From positions 412,172-476,171 of the forward strand of contig NZ_JBNJQR010000003.1 of assembly GCF_050113715.1 (NCBI RefSeq): DNA of 64,000 nt, given 5' to 3'. Shown one piece after another: positions 8,077-17,075 of this stretch; positions within the stretch are counted from its first letter, which is position 1; each line of letters starts with the position of its first letter. The stretch comes from Brevibacillus_H ginsengisoli (lineage in GTDB: Bacteria; Bacillota; Bacilli; Brevibacillales; Brevibacillaceae). The notes under the pieces are model-generated. The model was not told the DNA's origin and did not search any database. It saw only the letters and a list, made by a program, of their open reading frames with translations. Made by a program: the position numbers and the translations under genes.

Positions 8077-8694
8077 ATGCTAAAACCTAAAAAGAACATC
8101 TTCTTTGACCTATTCGAGGAACAAGTTGCCATTGTCCATAAAGGTACACACCTATTCTTTGAGATGCTTGGGAACTATCAGGATATTGAATCCAAAGTAA
8201 AAGCGATCAAACTGGTTGAAAAAGAAGGTGACGCGATCGTCCGTCAAATTATGAACGAGTTAAACTCCACCTTTATCACGCCACTTGAACGCGAGGATAT
8301 TCACGCGTTGGCTCATACATTGGACTCCGTTCTCGACTATATTGACGGAGTAGCTGATCGCTTGTTCTTGTATCAGCTGCCACAGCCTGATCAGAGGTTT
8401 ATTGCACAAGCTAATACGATTGTGAAATGTTCTACTCAATTAATCGAGTTAATCCGTACATTGCGCAAGTTAGATCACAAAGTAGTATCTGACATCGCCC
8501 GTAAAATTAAAGAATTGGAATGGGAGTCAGATGCCAACTACCGTCGCATGGTTTCCGATCTGTTGAACGCGCCGGATGCTGATCCAATTCTTTGTATTAA
8601 ATGGAAAGAGATATACGACAAGTTAGAGGACTGCGCTGACTTTACTGAGGATGTTGCTAACTTAGTTGAAGGGATTGTGCTCAAGAATGCCTAG
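8077..8694 (+). CDS. DUF47 (PhoU-like) accessory protein of a Pit phosphate transporter
   Basis: 205 residues from ATG 8077 (MLKPKKNIFFDLFEEQ fits the family N-terminus); AAAGGAG lies 14 nt upstream, and a GTG at 8062 overlaps that site. All-helical protein with KEGDAIVRQIMNELNSTFITPLERED, whose core EGDxIxxxixxxL and TPxDRED-type motif is characteristic of DUF47/TIGR00153 proteins. These bind metal and pair with Pit transporters, probably to control uptake. The next gene is pit and overlaps this one by 8 nt, so the two form an operon. Confidence 0.9.
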   Translation: MLKPKKNIFFDLFEEQVAIVHKGTHLFFEMLGNYQDIESKVKAIKLVEKEGDAIVRQIMNELNSTFITPLEREDIHALAHTLDSVLDYIDGVADRLFLYQLPQPDQRFIAQANTIVKCSTQLIELIRTLRKLDHKVVSDIARKIKELEWESDANYRRMVSDLLNAPDADPILCIKWKEIYDKLEDCADFTEDVANLVEGIVLKNA

Positions 8695-9706
8695 TCTTTC
8701 ACCAGACTTGCTTATAATGATTTTCGTGGTGCTGATGGCGTTAAGCTTTGACTTTATTAACGGTTTTCACGACACTGCGAATGCCATCGCCACTTCCGTT
8801 TCAACACGAGCTTTAAGTCCGCGTACAGCAATCATTATGGCTGCATGTTTTAATCTTATTGGGGCGTTAACCTACACGGGAGTCGCCAAAACGATCGGGA
8901 GCCAAATTGCCAACCCCTTTAAATTGGACAACGGACTCGTCGTCGTCTTGGCTGCGTTAACCGCTGCGATCATGTGGAATCTGATCACCTGGTGGTTCGG
9001 GATACCGAGCTCATCCTCCCATGCCTTGATTGGCGGCATAAGTGGCGCTACGGTTGGTGCAGCAGGGTTTGGTGCGATTAACATGTCAGGCTTTACTAGT
9101 ATTGTCCAAGCCTTGATCATCTCTCCAATTGTCGCCTTTGGGCTCGGTTATATTGTCATGCGGATCGTTTCTTACGTGGTTGCCAATATGCCGTACCATA
9201 AAACAAACCAAAACCTCCGTATGCTGCAGGTTCTGTCAGCAGGCTGGCAGTCTTTCAGCCATGGAGCGAATGACGCGCAAAAAACGATGGGGATTATCAC
9301 ATTTGCTCTCATCACAGGCGGATTTATGCAAACAGAGAACGGAGACTTCACGATTCCTCTTTGGGTAAAATTGGGGGCCGCTCTTGCAATGTCGCTTGGA
9401 ACCTCTGTAGGGGGTTGGCGCATCATCAAGACAATGGGCGGAAAGATCATGAAGGTGAAACCGATTAGCGGTTTTTCTGCAGATTTGACCTCATCTATGA
9501 TCATCACTACGTTTACTGCATTTGCGTTGCCAGTTAGTACAACCCACGTCATCTCCTCCGCGATCATGGGGGTAGGGGCTTCTCAGAAGTTTTCCGCGGT
9601 GAAATGGGGCCTTGCTGGACGAATTATCTTTACTTGGATTGTTACCTTGCCTGTTACTGCATTGTTAGCCGCGGCGTGCTATGCGGTGTATAGTGTCTTC
9701 ATTTAA
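8687..9706 (+). CDS. pit: Inorganic phosphate transporter, Pit family
   Basis: 339 residues from ATG 8687. About ten membrane segments with the duplicated family signatures GFHDTANAIATSVSTRAL near the N-terminus and SHGANDAQKTMGIIT in the middle. Pit proteins take up metal-phosphate complexes driven by protons in low-affinity transport. The start overlaps the end of the DUF47 gene, and both follow a Pho-box-like promoter. An in-frame TTG at 8666 would add seven residues, but ATG 8687 gives the usual N-terminus (MPSLSPDLLIMIFVV). Confidence 0.93.
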   Translation: MPSLSPDLLIMIFVVLMALSFDFINGFHDTANAIATSVSTRALSPRTAIIMAACFNLIGALTYTGVAKTIGSQIANPFKLDNGLVVVLAALTAAIMWNLITWWFGIPSSSSHALIGGISGATVGAAGFGAINMSGFTSIVQALIISPIVAFGLGYIVMRIVSYVVANMPYHKTNQNLRMLQVLSAGWQSFSHGANDAQKTMGIITFALITGGFMQTENGDFTIPLWVKLGAALAMSLGTSVGGWRIIKTMGGKIMKVKPISGFSADLTSSMIITTFTAFALPVSTTHVISSAIMGVGASQKFSAVKWGLAGRIIFTWIVTLPVTALLAAACYAVYSVFI

Positions 9707-9743
9707 TCGTCTTCATAGAATCAATAGCATGTAAAATAAATCG

Positions 9744-9780
9744 AAGGGCATACTATTCCCAAAATGGGAGGTATGCCCTT
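9744..9780 (+). promoter_or_regulatory. Hairpin that encloses the ribosome binding site of the next gene
   Basis: AAGGGCATAC pairs perfectly with GTATGCCCTT (10 bp), and inside it TCCC pairs with GGGA. The GGGAGG at 9766-9771, spaced 11 nt from ATG 9783, is inside the stem. Only three T residues follow, so it is a weak terminator for pit at best and may control translation of the next gene. Confidence 0.55.
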
Positions 9781-9782
9781 TG

Positions 9783-10010
9783 ATGGATCCAAACACTCCA
9801 GGGACGATTCGATCGCGCTATCTTGGCCAATGGTTATTCTATTTGGGGTTGGTTGCCATTTTTCTTGGAATGGCCATATGGATTTCGGATGCTTACAATT
9901 TTATCGCATGGGATGAGGCTTATGCCAATGTGGCTACCTATACCACGTATTTGCTTGTGGTTGTTGGCGGGCTTAGTATGTTAATGGGGTATCTGTTATT
10001 TCGAAGATAA
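9783..10010 (+). CDS. Small membrane protein, two transmembrane segments
   Basis: 75 residues. Two hydrophobic helices (about 19-36 and 55-72) joined by an acidic, aromatic loop (WISDAYNFIAWDEAY). The C-terminus is FRR, so both ends are likely cytoplasmic. Family not recognised. The gene follows pit after a hairpin that covers its ribosome site, and its last 15 nt overlap the convergent gene at 9996-10223. Confidence 0.65.
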   Translation: MDPNTPGTIRSRYLGQWLFYLGLVAIFLGMAIWISDAYNFIAWDEAYANVATYTTYLLVVVGGLSMLMGYLLFRR

Positions 10011-10223
10011 CTTTTGCCACCAGCTAATTTTGGGTTGAATCTGGAGCATTTCAATGGATGCAAACGGAATAAACAATAAGGCGCCATCATCTGCCTCTAA
10101 TAAAATGCCGGATGGACTGAAATCTTTGAGCACCCCTTCCTCATATGGAGGGGTTTTTTGGTTGTCCTGAAAGTAGACCAATAGTTGATGATCCAGGTAA
10201 TCCTCTAGTACATCTCGATTCAT
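9996..10223 (-). CDS. Small hypothetical protein, SH3/Sm-barrel-like
   Basis: 75 residues. The pattern LLVYFQD, YEEGVLKDFSPSGILLEADDGALLFIPFASIEMLQI is a run of short beta strands with glycine turns as in Sm/Hfq-like barrels, but it is not Hfq. ATG 10223 follows AAGGAAG with a spacing near 11 nt. A role in RNA or ligand binding is a guess from fold alone. Confidence 0.6.
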   Translation of the reverse strand: MNRDVLEDYLDHQLLVYFQDNQKTPPYEEGVLKDFSPSGILLEADDGALLFIPFASIEMLQIQPKISWWQKLSSK

Positions 10224-10275
10224 GAATCAACATCTTCCTTTCCGTAACATTCTGTCTATAACAGCAGTATGAACA

Positions 10276-10307
10276 GAAAAACACCATCCCAATCACTCGG
10301 GATGGTG
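10276..10307 (-). terminator. Terminator of lgt
   Basis: CACCATCCC/GGGATGGTG, a perfect 9-bp stem; on the minus strand it is followed by a T run (AAAAA at 10277-10281 on the plus strand). Confidence 0.8.
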
Positions 10308-10316
10308 CACACATCG

Positions 10317-11105
10317 CTATGAACGCAATTGCGAGTTGTTCGCCTGACGCTTGCGACTTACTACTATCATTAGAACAACACCTAGCAGTGCAAGACCTAG
10401 GCTCACCAATTGGGCCACGCGCAGCCCGCCAAACATAAGGCTGTCAGTTCGCATCCCTTCAATGAAGAATCGGCCAATGGAGTAGAGGATCAAATAGGAA
10501 GCCAGGACTTGTCCGTCATAACGCTTGAATCGATACAGAAGAGCTAACAATATCACAAAAACTCCGAGATCCCAGATCGACTCATAGAAGAAGGTCGGCT
10601 GATAGTAGACGCCGTCAATCAACATTTGATTGCGGATAAATGCGGGGAAGTGAGACATAAACTCGGCGGAAACAGGAGCACCGTGAGCTTCTTGATTCAT
10701 GAAGTTTCCCCAACGCCCAATCGCTTGCCCCAAGATCACACTTGGCATCAAGATGTCGCCGATCAACAGAAACGGAAGGTTATGCTTTCTCACATACAAC
10801 GTACCAGCGAGAAAACCTCCGATCAGGCCTCCATGAATCGCCAGTCCACCTTTCCAAACGGCGAAGATATCCAGCGGGTGAGACTGATACTGTTGCCATT
10901 CAAACAAACAATAGTAAAGTCTCGCGCAAACAATGGCAGAAGGGATAATCCAGACCACCATGTTCAGGATATGATCAGGGTTAATTCCGGCTCGCTTGGC
11001 ATGGTAGCTGGCTAAATAGGTTCCAACAAAAAAAGCCGTTCCCATAATAATTCCATACCAGTGAACGTGAATATTTCCGATCGAGAACGCTATAGGATCA
11101 AGCAA
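10317..11105 (-). CDS. lgt: Prolipoprotein diacylglyceryl transferase
   Basis: 262 residues with seven membrane segments. The Lgt signature GRWGNFMNQEAHGAPV is present, as are the N-terminal HWYGIIMGTAF and the GGLAIHGGLIGG loop. The enzyme moves diacylglyceryl from phosphatidylglycerol to the Cys of lipobox proteins, the first step of lipoprotein maturation; the lipoproteins encoded at 2742-3593 and 5337-6956 would be substrates. It stands as a single gene with its own terminator. Confidence 0.96.
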   Translation of the reverse strand: MLDPIAFSIGNIHVHWYGIIMGTAFFVGTYLASYHAKRAGINPDHILNMVVWIIPSAIVCARLYYCLFEWQQYQSHPLDIFAVWKGGLAIHGGLIGGFLAGTLYVRKHNLPFLLIGDILMPSVILGQAIGRWGNFMNQEAHGAPVSAEFMSHFPAFIRNQMLIDGVYYQPTFFYESIWDLGVFVILLALLYRFKRYDGQVLASYLILYSIGRFFIEGMRTDSLMFGGLRVAQLVSLGLALLGVVLMIVVSRKRQANNSQLRS

Positions 11106-11328
11106 ACAAAATCTCCTCCTTGTGATGATTGATCAGTTGTTCCAAGTATACTACAAGTTGCTCGAGGTTTCCTGTTCGGTTCCAAGCATGAATATTGTGT
11201 GAAATGTCACTGAAAAACATTGAAAAGTACATTAATATAGGATATTTTAACTCTGTACTAATATTTACCAAAATTTAACAATGTTTACAATGTATTTACC
11301 GTAAAATTATTCGAAAGGGAGTCGCTGG

Positions 11329-13305
11329 ATGAAAAGTATTCGTACCAAATTATTATTGATCATCATCCCCATTCTTACGATCTCATTAATCGGAATCTCT
11401 TGGTTTAATCACTCCAAAGCAACTGAATTCTTGTTGCAGAATTTTCGGGACAAATCCGCGGTGGATTTAAGTAATTTACGAGGGGATATTGACAGTTGGG
11501 TACAGAATCAGGTGGCCAGAATCACGACAATGGCAAGCAGTGATAATGTGATTCGCATGGATCAGCAGACCCTCGGTTACTTGAAGGAGCGACAAAAAGA
11601 ACATCCTGAATTCGGCACCATTATGTATGCGTTTCCAAACGGTGAATCATGGACAACCCTTGACCAAAAAGCCAACATTACGGATCGGCAATACTTTAAG
11701 GACATCATGGGAGGCAAACCTCTCGCCATCTCCAATGTACTCATCTCTAAGGTGACGAAAGAGCCCATTATTATGATTGCTTGTCCGATTTTGAACGAAG
11801 CAGGACAAGTAAAGGGAGTGTTAGGGGCCACCATCTCCATTAAAAAAATGAATGAAATCGTTGGTAAAGCTAAGTTTGCCGAAACCGGTTATGCCTATCT
11901 TGTGCAGCAGGATGGAACGTTTATTGCGCATCCTGATCCGAATTTTCTGATGAAGAAGAAAGTTCAGGAGTTAAACATTCCAGAACTGTCCAAAGCCTAT
12001 CAGAACATTCAGGAAAAAGCGAATTATGGAGAATCTCGTTATACGCTCGACGGAGTGGAGAAATTTTCTTTCTATACCGATGTGCCATCGACTGGCTGGG
12101 GGTTGTTTATTTCAGCTCCTGTAAAAGAGGCAACCAGTCAGCTAGATACTCTCGCCAAAATTTCGTTTGTTACAGCGGCTGTTGTTTTGATTTTTGCCAT
12201 TCTGGTGGTGGTTTTGTTCACCTCTACCTTAATTAAACCAATCAAAATGATGAGTCGACTCACCTCCTTGGTGGCCGACGGAGATTTAACGATCAAACTT
12301 CTGCATCAGTCAAACGACGAGGTGGGTGTGCTAGGGCAAAACTTTAACGCCATGATCGAGAAGATGCAGGGAGTACTCTCCGCGATGAAGCGGACAACCG
12401 AACAAACCAAGCGATCCTCTGATACACTGGTGATTTCAAGCGAGGAAACCAGAAGTTCAGCTGAACAAGTTGCAAGAACGATTACCGAACTAGCCTCAGG
12501 AACCACCGATATTGCGGCATCCGTCTCTCAGTCGACGGATCAGGTTCAGGAGATGATCCAAACCGTTCGGGAGCTGTCCAGCTATGCGGATGATATTATC
12601 GGAGCAGCCAAGCAAAGCAAAGAATCCGCTATGGATGGGCGTCAGTACGCGGACGAATCGATCAAGAAAATGAAAGAAATCAATCAGACTGTGAATCAAA
12701 CGGCACAGATCATCGGTATGCTTGATCATAGGTCAAAAGAAATCGGCAACATTGTGGGAATGATTACCAATATTGCGCGGCAAACCAATCTGTTAGCGCT
12801 TAATGCCTCGATTGAAGCAGCTCGAGCAGGGGACCAAGGGAAAGGATTTGCGGTAGTCGCTGAGGAAGTACGCAAGCTGGCGAATGAAACTAGTCTTTCT
12901 GCCGAGCAGATCTCTAATCTGGTAAGGGAAACGCAGGATGAGAGTCATCGGGCCGTTATGGCTGTAGAGCAAGGAACGAAGGTGGTTGAGGAAGGGATGA
13001 CTGCCGTTCAAAAGGCTGGAACTTCGTTTGCCGAAATTTCTTGCCAAATCGATGATGTATTGGTTAAAAACGTAAGTATTCACGGCAGTATACGCGATTT
13101 GGAGGATCAGGGCAGTCGAGTTGTCCGATACATGGAGGATATTGCCGCTGTTACCGAAGAAGCGGCGGCCGGTTCAGAGCAAGTAAGCGCCGCGAGTGAG
13201 CAGCAGGCGGCATCAGCCAGCCAGATTTCCCATGATGCGCTTGCCTTTGCCGAATTGGCTGAGGAGCTTCAAGTGATTATTAAACAATTCAAGGTGCACG
13301 ATTGA
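11329..13305 (+). CDS. Methyl-accepting chemotaxis protein with dCache sensor
   Basis: 658 residues. Membrane segment at about 7-24, extracellular dCache-type sensor (about 35-275), second membrane segment near 282-303, HAMP to about 357, then the long cytoplasmic coiled coil. The kinase-control tip NLLALNASIEAARAGDQGKG lies at about residue 486. Paired Glu/Gln residues on both sides suit adaptation by methylation, and no CheR-binding pentapeptide ends the protein. Ligand unknown; several dCache sensors of this type bind amino acids. ATG follows GAAAGGGAGT. Confidence 0.95.
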   Translation: MKSIRTKLLLIIIPILTISLIGISWFNHSKATEFLLQNFRDKSAVDLSNLRGDIDSWVQNQVARITTMASSDNVIRMDQQTLGYLKERQKEHPEFGTIMYAFPNGESWTTLDQKANITDRQYFKDIMGGKPLAISNVLISKVTKEPIIMIACPILNEAGQVKGVLGATISIKKMNEIVGKAKFAETGYAYLVQQDGTFIAHPDPNFLMKKKVQELNIPELSKAYQNIQEKANYGESRYTLDGVEKFSFYTDVPSTGWGLFISAPVKEATSQLDTLAKISFVTAAVVLIFAILVVVLFTSTLIKPIKMMSRLTSLVADGDLTIKLLHQSNDEVGVLGQNFNAMIEKMQGVLSAMKRTTEQTKRSSDTLVISSEETRSSAEQVARTITELASGTTDIAASVSQSTDQVQEMIQTVRELSSYADDIIGAAKQSKESAMDGRQYADESIKKMKEINQTVNQTAQIIGMLDHRSKEIGNIVGMITNIARQTNLLALNASIEAARAGDQGKGFAVVAEEVRKLANETSLSAEQISNLVRETQDESHRAVMAVEQGTKVVEEGMTAVQKAGTSFAEISCQIDDVLVKNVSIHGSIRDLEDQGSRVVRYMEDIAAVTEEAAAGSEQVSAASEQQAASASQISHDALAFAELAEELQVIIKQFKVHD

Positions 13306-13312
13306 TAATGAA

Positions 13313-13350
13313 ACAAGCCGGAGAGCTTCATTGCTCGTCCGGCTTGTCTT
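13313..13350 (+). terminator. Terminator of the chemotaxis receptor gene
   Basis: ACAAGCCGGA pairs with TCCGGCTTGT, and GAGC/GCTC extends the stem inward. Confidence 0.8.
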
Positions 13351-13354
13351 ACCT

Positions 13355-13498
13355 TCACTGACCATGCTTGATAATATCCGATTGATCGGCTTCAGACTGC
13401 ATTTTTCTCGCTTGTTCCTGATTCATCCCTGTTTGGTCAGCTAGCGATTGCGCTTTGGAAGCTTCTAGCTTTTGTTTGGAAGGATTTTTTTCAGCCAT
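13355..13498 (-). CDS. Small hydrophilic protein, possibly a spore protein (47 residues)
   Basis: Starts at ATG 13498, with GGAGG 9 nt upstream (13508-13512). The product begins MAEKNPSKQKLEASKAQ and is rich in Gln, Lys, Ala and Asp with no Cys. This composition resembles small acid-soluble spore proteins, but the exact gamma-type repeat is not seen. The upstream extension of the same open frame is hydrophobic and lacks a ribosome site, so it was not included. Confidence 0.55.
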   Translation of the reverse strand: MAEKNPSKQKLEASKAQSLADQTGMNQEQARKMQSEADQSDIIKHGQ

Positions 13499-13893
13499 TT
13501 CATGATGCCTCCTTATGAAGTAGATAAAGTAACGTATCCAAAAAAATACCCCACTACAAATTGCAGTGAGGTAGCGGTTCAAATTGCTTCCAAACGAGAA
13601 GCAAGAGGCATGAATGCTCCTATCAGACACTTCATGCCCATATGTAAACCGCTTTTCAATTATGGGAGAGGAGAAACCGGAGGAAGAGCTTATGGGGAAA
13701 CGTAAGTCTTCTCCGCGGTTGTCAGCGACACCGTTGCGTCGCTAGTCATATTTTTTGCCAACAGTCTGGTATTTTATACACGGTGAAATGAATTTTTGTC
13801 CGTAGGTTTGCTATTTTACCTCCTGTAAAGCATGTGATAGTATGAATTTACTGCCAAAAGGCATCATGTTTAATGAAATGACAGGTGAGAAGA
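13499..13893. other. Intergenic region with a minus-strand hairpin and a possible 17-codon gene
   Basis: About 395 nt without a recognised gene. At 13549-13573 an imperfect hairpin (ACCCCACTAC/GCAGTGAGGT) is followed on the minus strand by TATTTTTTT, which looks like a terminator, although no minus-strand gene precedes it. A plus-strand candidate of 17 codons lies at 13692-13745. The rest shows no clear signal. Confidence 0.4.
13692..13745 (+). CDS. Candidate 17-residue basic peptide
   Basis: GGAGG (13679-13683) lies 8 nt before an ATG, the best spacing possible, and the frame encodes MGKRKSSPRLSATPLRR before TAG. It is Arg/Lys-rich. No homology is known to me, and open frames this short arise by chance, so this is a weak call. 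Confidence 0.2.
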   Translation: MGKRKSSPRLSATPLRR

Positions 13894-14448
13894 ATGAGAG
13901 TAATTTCAGGCGAACACAAAGGGCGACCGCTTGCCGCCGTACCGGGCAAAGGAACACGTCCTACAACCGACAAGGTAAAAGAATCGATTTTTAATATCAT
14001 CGGCCCGTATTTTGATGGTGGAACTGCCTTGGATCTGTACGCAGGTACAGGCGGACTGGGAATTGAAGCGTTAAGTCGTGGCATCGAACGGACTGTGTTT
14101 ATTGATATTGAACAAAAAGCAATTTCTGTGATTAAACAAAATCTGGCTTCTTTAAATCTGTCCGACCAAGCGGAAGTGTATCGTAATGATTCGGATCGAG
14201 CGTTGAAGGTTTTGGCGAAGCGGGACATTCAATTTGACTTGGTCTTTTTGGATCCGCCCTATGCCAAGCAGAAGCTGGAAGCCGAAATGCGTTTGTTGCA
14301 GGATTTGAATCTGCTTGCTCCGGGAGCCAGAATCGTGACCGAGCATGATACAGAATTTACCCTCAAGGAAACCATAGGCGATTGCGTTCAAGAAAGAAGC
14401 GTAACGTACGGGGATACAACGATTTCCATTTTTCAGTTTAATTCATAA
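13894..14448 (+). CDS. rsmD: 16S rRNA (guanine966-N2)-methyltransferase
   Basis: 184 residues from ATG 13894, which has AGGTG 6 nt upstream. Rossmann methyltransferase with ALDLYAGTGGLGIEALSRG (SAM binding) and FLDPPYAKQ (the NPPY-type catalytic motif IV). The N-terminal MRVISGEHKGRPL and the TRPTTDKVKESIFN segment are diagnostic of RsmD. It equals B. subtilis ylbH and is followed by coaD, as in that species. Confidence 0.95.
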   Translation: MRVISGEHKGRPLAAVPGKGTRPTTDKVKESIFNIIGPYFDGGTALDLYAGTGGLGIEALSRGIERTVFIDIEQKAISVIKQNLASLNLSDQAEVYRNDSDRALKVLAKRDIQFDLVFLDPPYAKQKLEAEMRLLQDLNLLAPGARIVTEHDTEFTLKETIGDCVQERSVTYGDTTISIFQFNS

Positions 14449-14462
14449 GGAGGAGCCAATTT

Positions 14463-14954
14463 ATGGCGATTGCGGTATGCCCAGGAAGTTTTGATCCCGT
14501 AACATACGGACACCTTGATATTATTAGGCGTGGGGCCAAAGTGTTTGACAAAGTGATCGTGGCGGTGCTCGTCAACTCCAATAAAAATCCGCTTTTTTCA
14601 AAAGAAGAGCGGCTTGATCTGCTGCGAGAAGTAACCAAAGAAATGCCCAATGTGGAAGTTGACACGTTCAGTGGGCTGTTAATTGACTATATGCGTGAAA
14701 AGAAGGCCGGCGTTTTGCTTAAAGGCTTGCGAGCTGTTTCGGATTTTGAATATGAAATGCAGATGGCCTCCATCAACCGTAAGCTGGATGAGGATGTGGA
14801 GACTTTCTTTGTCATGACCAATAATCAGTACTCCTACCTAAGCTCCAGCATCGTGAAGGAAGTGGCTCGTTATCATGCGTCGGTAAGCGATCTGGTTCCG
14901 TCAGTTGTGGATAATGCGTTGCGGCTCAAATTCCCGGTTCTGTCTAATAAGTAG
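14463..14954 (+). CDS. coaD: Phosphopantetheine adenylyltransferase
   Basis: 163 residues. PGSFDPVTYGHLDII holds the TxGH nucleotidyl-transfer motif, and YLSSSIVKEVA is the C-terminal ISSTxVR-type motif. The enzyme makes dephospho-CoA from 4'-phosphopantetheine and ATP, the penultimate step of CoA synthesis. AAGGAGGAGCC precedes the ATG. It lies 14 nt after rsmD, forming an operon, and overlaps the convergent ylbJ by 11 nt. Confidence 0.97.
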   Translation: MAIAVCPGSFDPVTYGHLDIIRRGAKVFDKVIVAVLVNSNKNPLFSKEERLDLLREVTKEMPNVEVDTFSGLLIDYMREKKAGVLLKGLRAVSDFEYEMQMASINRKLDEDVETFFVMTNNQYSYLSSSIVKEVARYHASVSDLVPSVVDNALRLKFPVLSNK

Positions 14955-16170
14955 ACTGATTGGATTTGGCCAGCAATCTGCTGATCACGATGAGGATCAA
15001 TAGAATCAAAGCGGCAACAAAAGCGGAGTGGCTAAAATGATTCCACCAGGTATGCATCGTATGAATATGCTCGTCAGCGAAAAAAACGGGGACACTTGCG
15101 GCTTCCGTAGACGTCAGCTCCTCCAATGGCTTCCACAATACGATCGTGAGAAAGACAGCGATTATCGCATGAATTCCTCTAGCCAGAAGATAAGGGATGA
15201 AGCGAATATCGGTCTGGCTCAAAATACTGGCGACCTGTGCGTGAACACTTAAGCCACCCCAAGAAACAATCGCACTTGCGATGGCGGCTTGCCACATAAA
15301 AGAGAGATGAGGGGCAGCCAGACTTGCGGTTTGGGCACCTAGCGTCACTTCGAACAATCCGGAGACCAATGCTTTGGAAATGGTAGACGGGAATCCGAAT
15401 GGGCCAAGGAAAACGGCAAGAAAGCTGCTCATAAATTCCGTCACTCTAACCGTAGCGAGAAGTTCGATCACCACCGAAAAAAATATGATAAATCCCCCAA
15501 TCATAAACAACGTCTGCAAAGCGGAGGAGACCGCATCCCCCATCAGCTTTCCGAAAGGACGGTTGTCTTTTAGTCTCGCTCGGTGCATGGCTTGTATGGC
15601 CCGAACCAAGACCGGGTATTTATTGTTGTCGACATGTTTGGTGATGGGGGCAGGAAGCGCGTAGAACCGATAGACAAGTCCAAGCAGAATGGCGGATACA
15701 TAATGTGTAAAGGCAAGGATATAGCCTAATTGTTCACTGTGAAAAAATCCAACCGCAACCGCACCGATAACAAACAGCGGATCACCCGTTGTCGTAAAAG
15801 ATACCAGTCGTTCTCCTTCCGATTGTGTGATGCTCCCTTGTTCGCGAAGACGTGTCGTAAGTTTGGCGGCTACTGGGTATCCGGAGGCAAAGCCCATCGT
15901 CATGACAAAGCCACCTGTTCCTGGTACGTTAAACAAGGGTCTCATCAACGGTTCCAGCAAGACCCCCGCAAAATGCACGATGCCTACTCCCATTAGAACC
16001 TCTGATACCACGATGAAGGGCAGGCATGCGGGGAAAACCACTTCCCACCAAATTTTCAAACCGGCAAGGGCCGCTAGAAAAGACGTATTAGGATTGGTGA
16101 CAAGAATAACGACAAATCCAATGGATATCATTGCAATAAACAAGGTTAAATACAACGAACGGTGTTTCAT
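14944..16170 (-). CDS. ylbJ: Sporulation integral membrane protein YlbJ
   Basis: 408 residues, multi-pass, with paired nucleoside-recognition (Gate) domains: FVVSEVLMGVGIVHF and GGFVMTMGFASGYPVAAKLT in the first half, and a second Gate-like half from about residue 215. In B. subtilis YlbJ is made in the mother cell and is needed for resistant spores. The position between coaD and ylbK is conserved, but here the gene is on the opposite strand from both, overlapping coaD by 11 nt at its 3' end. Confidence 0.93.
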   Translation of the reverse strand: MKHRSLYLTLFIAMISIGFVVILVTNPNTSFLAALAGLKIWWEVVFPACLPFIVVSEVLMGVGIVHFAGVLLEPLMRPLFNVPGTGGFVMTMGFASGYPVAAKLTTRLREQGSITQSEGERLVSFTTTGDPLFVIGAVAVGFFHSEQLGYILAFTHYVSAILLGLVYRFYALPAPITKHVDNNKYPVLVRAIQAMHRARLKDNRPFGKLMGDAVSSALQTLFMIGGFIIFFSVVIELLATVRVTEFMSSFLAVFLGPFGFPSTISKALVSGLFEVTLGAQTASLAAPHLSFMWQAAIASAIVSWGGLSVHAQVASILSQTDIRFIPYLLARGIHAIIAVFLTIVLWKPLEELTSTEAASVPVFFADEHIHTMHTWWNHFSHSAFVAALILLILIVISRLLAKSNQSTY

Positions 16171-16268
16171 AGATTCCTCCTGGACTTCAATACTAGTACA
16201 TGTCTACGTGAGGAAGGACGAAACTATGCAACTCGTCTTACATATTCATTGGGGAGGAGGGATAAGAG

Positions 16269-17075
16269 GTGTCAAACGAACATAGACCGAAGATTGGCCT
16301 AGCGCTTGGTTCGGGAGGAGCGCGAGGCTTTGCGCATATCGGGGTGCTCAAGGTGTTGGAGGAACACCAGATCCCGATTGATTATTTGGCGGGGAGCAGT
16401 ATGGGGAGCTTTATCGGTGCACTCTACGCTAATAACATTCAGCCGCACATGATGGCAAAGCTGGCCACGAATTTGAAACGAAAACACTTGCTGGACTTGA
16501 CCGTACCCAATATGGGATTCGTAGCGGGGCAAAAAGCAAAGGAGCTGTTTCGACTCCTTACCCACGGCAAGAACATCGAAGACCTATCCAAACCACTTGC
16601 CATTGTCGCCACTGATATTGAAATGGGAGAGCGGGTCGTTTTTCGGGAAGGACCGCTTGACCAAGCGATTAGAGCGAGTACCTCCATTCCCGGAATCTTT
16701 GTGCCGGAGCGTGTTGGGGATCGTCTGCTTGTTGACGGGGGTGTAATTGATCGGGTTCCGATCACCGTAGCCAAGGAGATGGGAGCCGATCTGGTAATTG
16801 CCGTTGACGTGGCCCACTTCGATGTCAAGATGAAGGTGAATTCGATTTTCGAAGTCATTGCTCAAGCGATCGATGTGATGGAAAGAGAAATTTTGCGTCA
16901 TCGAATTCTTTCAGCTGATTTGGTGATTCGCCCGAATGTAGGACACTATAGCAGTATTGCTGATTCCGGGGTGGAGGAAATCATTGCGGAAGGTGAAAAA
17001 GCAGCCCTTGAAAATATAGACCGAATAAAGGAATTGATCGAGAATTGGGGGAACAACCATGACCACACACGATAA
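16269..17075 (+). CDS. ylbK: Patatin-like phospholipase family protein YlbK (RssA-like)
   Basis: 268 residues. The patatin features are in order: oxyanion loop GSGGARG (about 13-19), nucleophile elbow GSSMG (about 42-46, Ser nucleophile) and the Asp of VDGGV (about 155). Members are Ser-Asp dyad acyl hydrolases; the substrate of the YlbK branch is not known. GTG start with GGGGAGGAGGG upstream. The 3' end overlaps the next gene by 17 nt, so it is cotranscribed with ylbL. Confidence 0.92.
   Translation: MSNEHRPKIGLALGSGGARGFAHIGVLKVLEEHQIPIDYLAGSSMGSFIGALYANNIQPHMMAKLATNLKRKHLLDLTVPNMGFVAGQKAKELFRLLTHGKNIEDLSKPLAIVATDIEMGERVVFREGPLDQAIRASTSIPGIFVPERVGDRLLVDGGVIDRVPITVAKEMGADLVIAVDVAHFDVKMKVNSIFEVIAQAIDVMEREILRHRILSADLVIRPNVGHYSSIADSGVEEIIAEGEKAALENIDRIKELIENWGNNHDHTR

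Noticed and set aside
13355..13630. 91-residue reading of the small spore-like gene
   Set aside because: The extra N-terminal part is hydrophobic and lacks a ribosome site; GGAGG is placed for ATG 13498.
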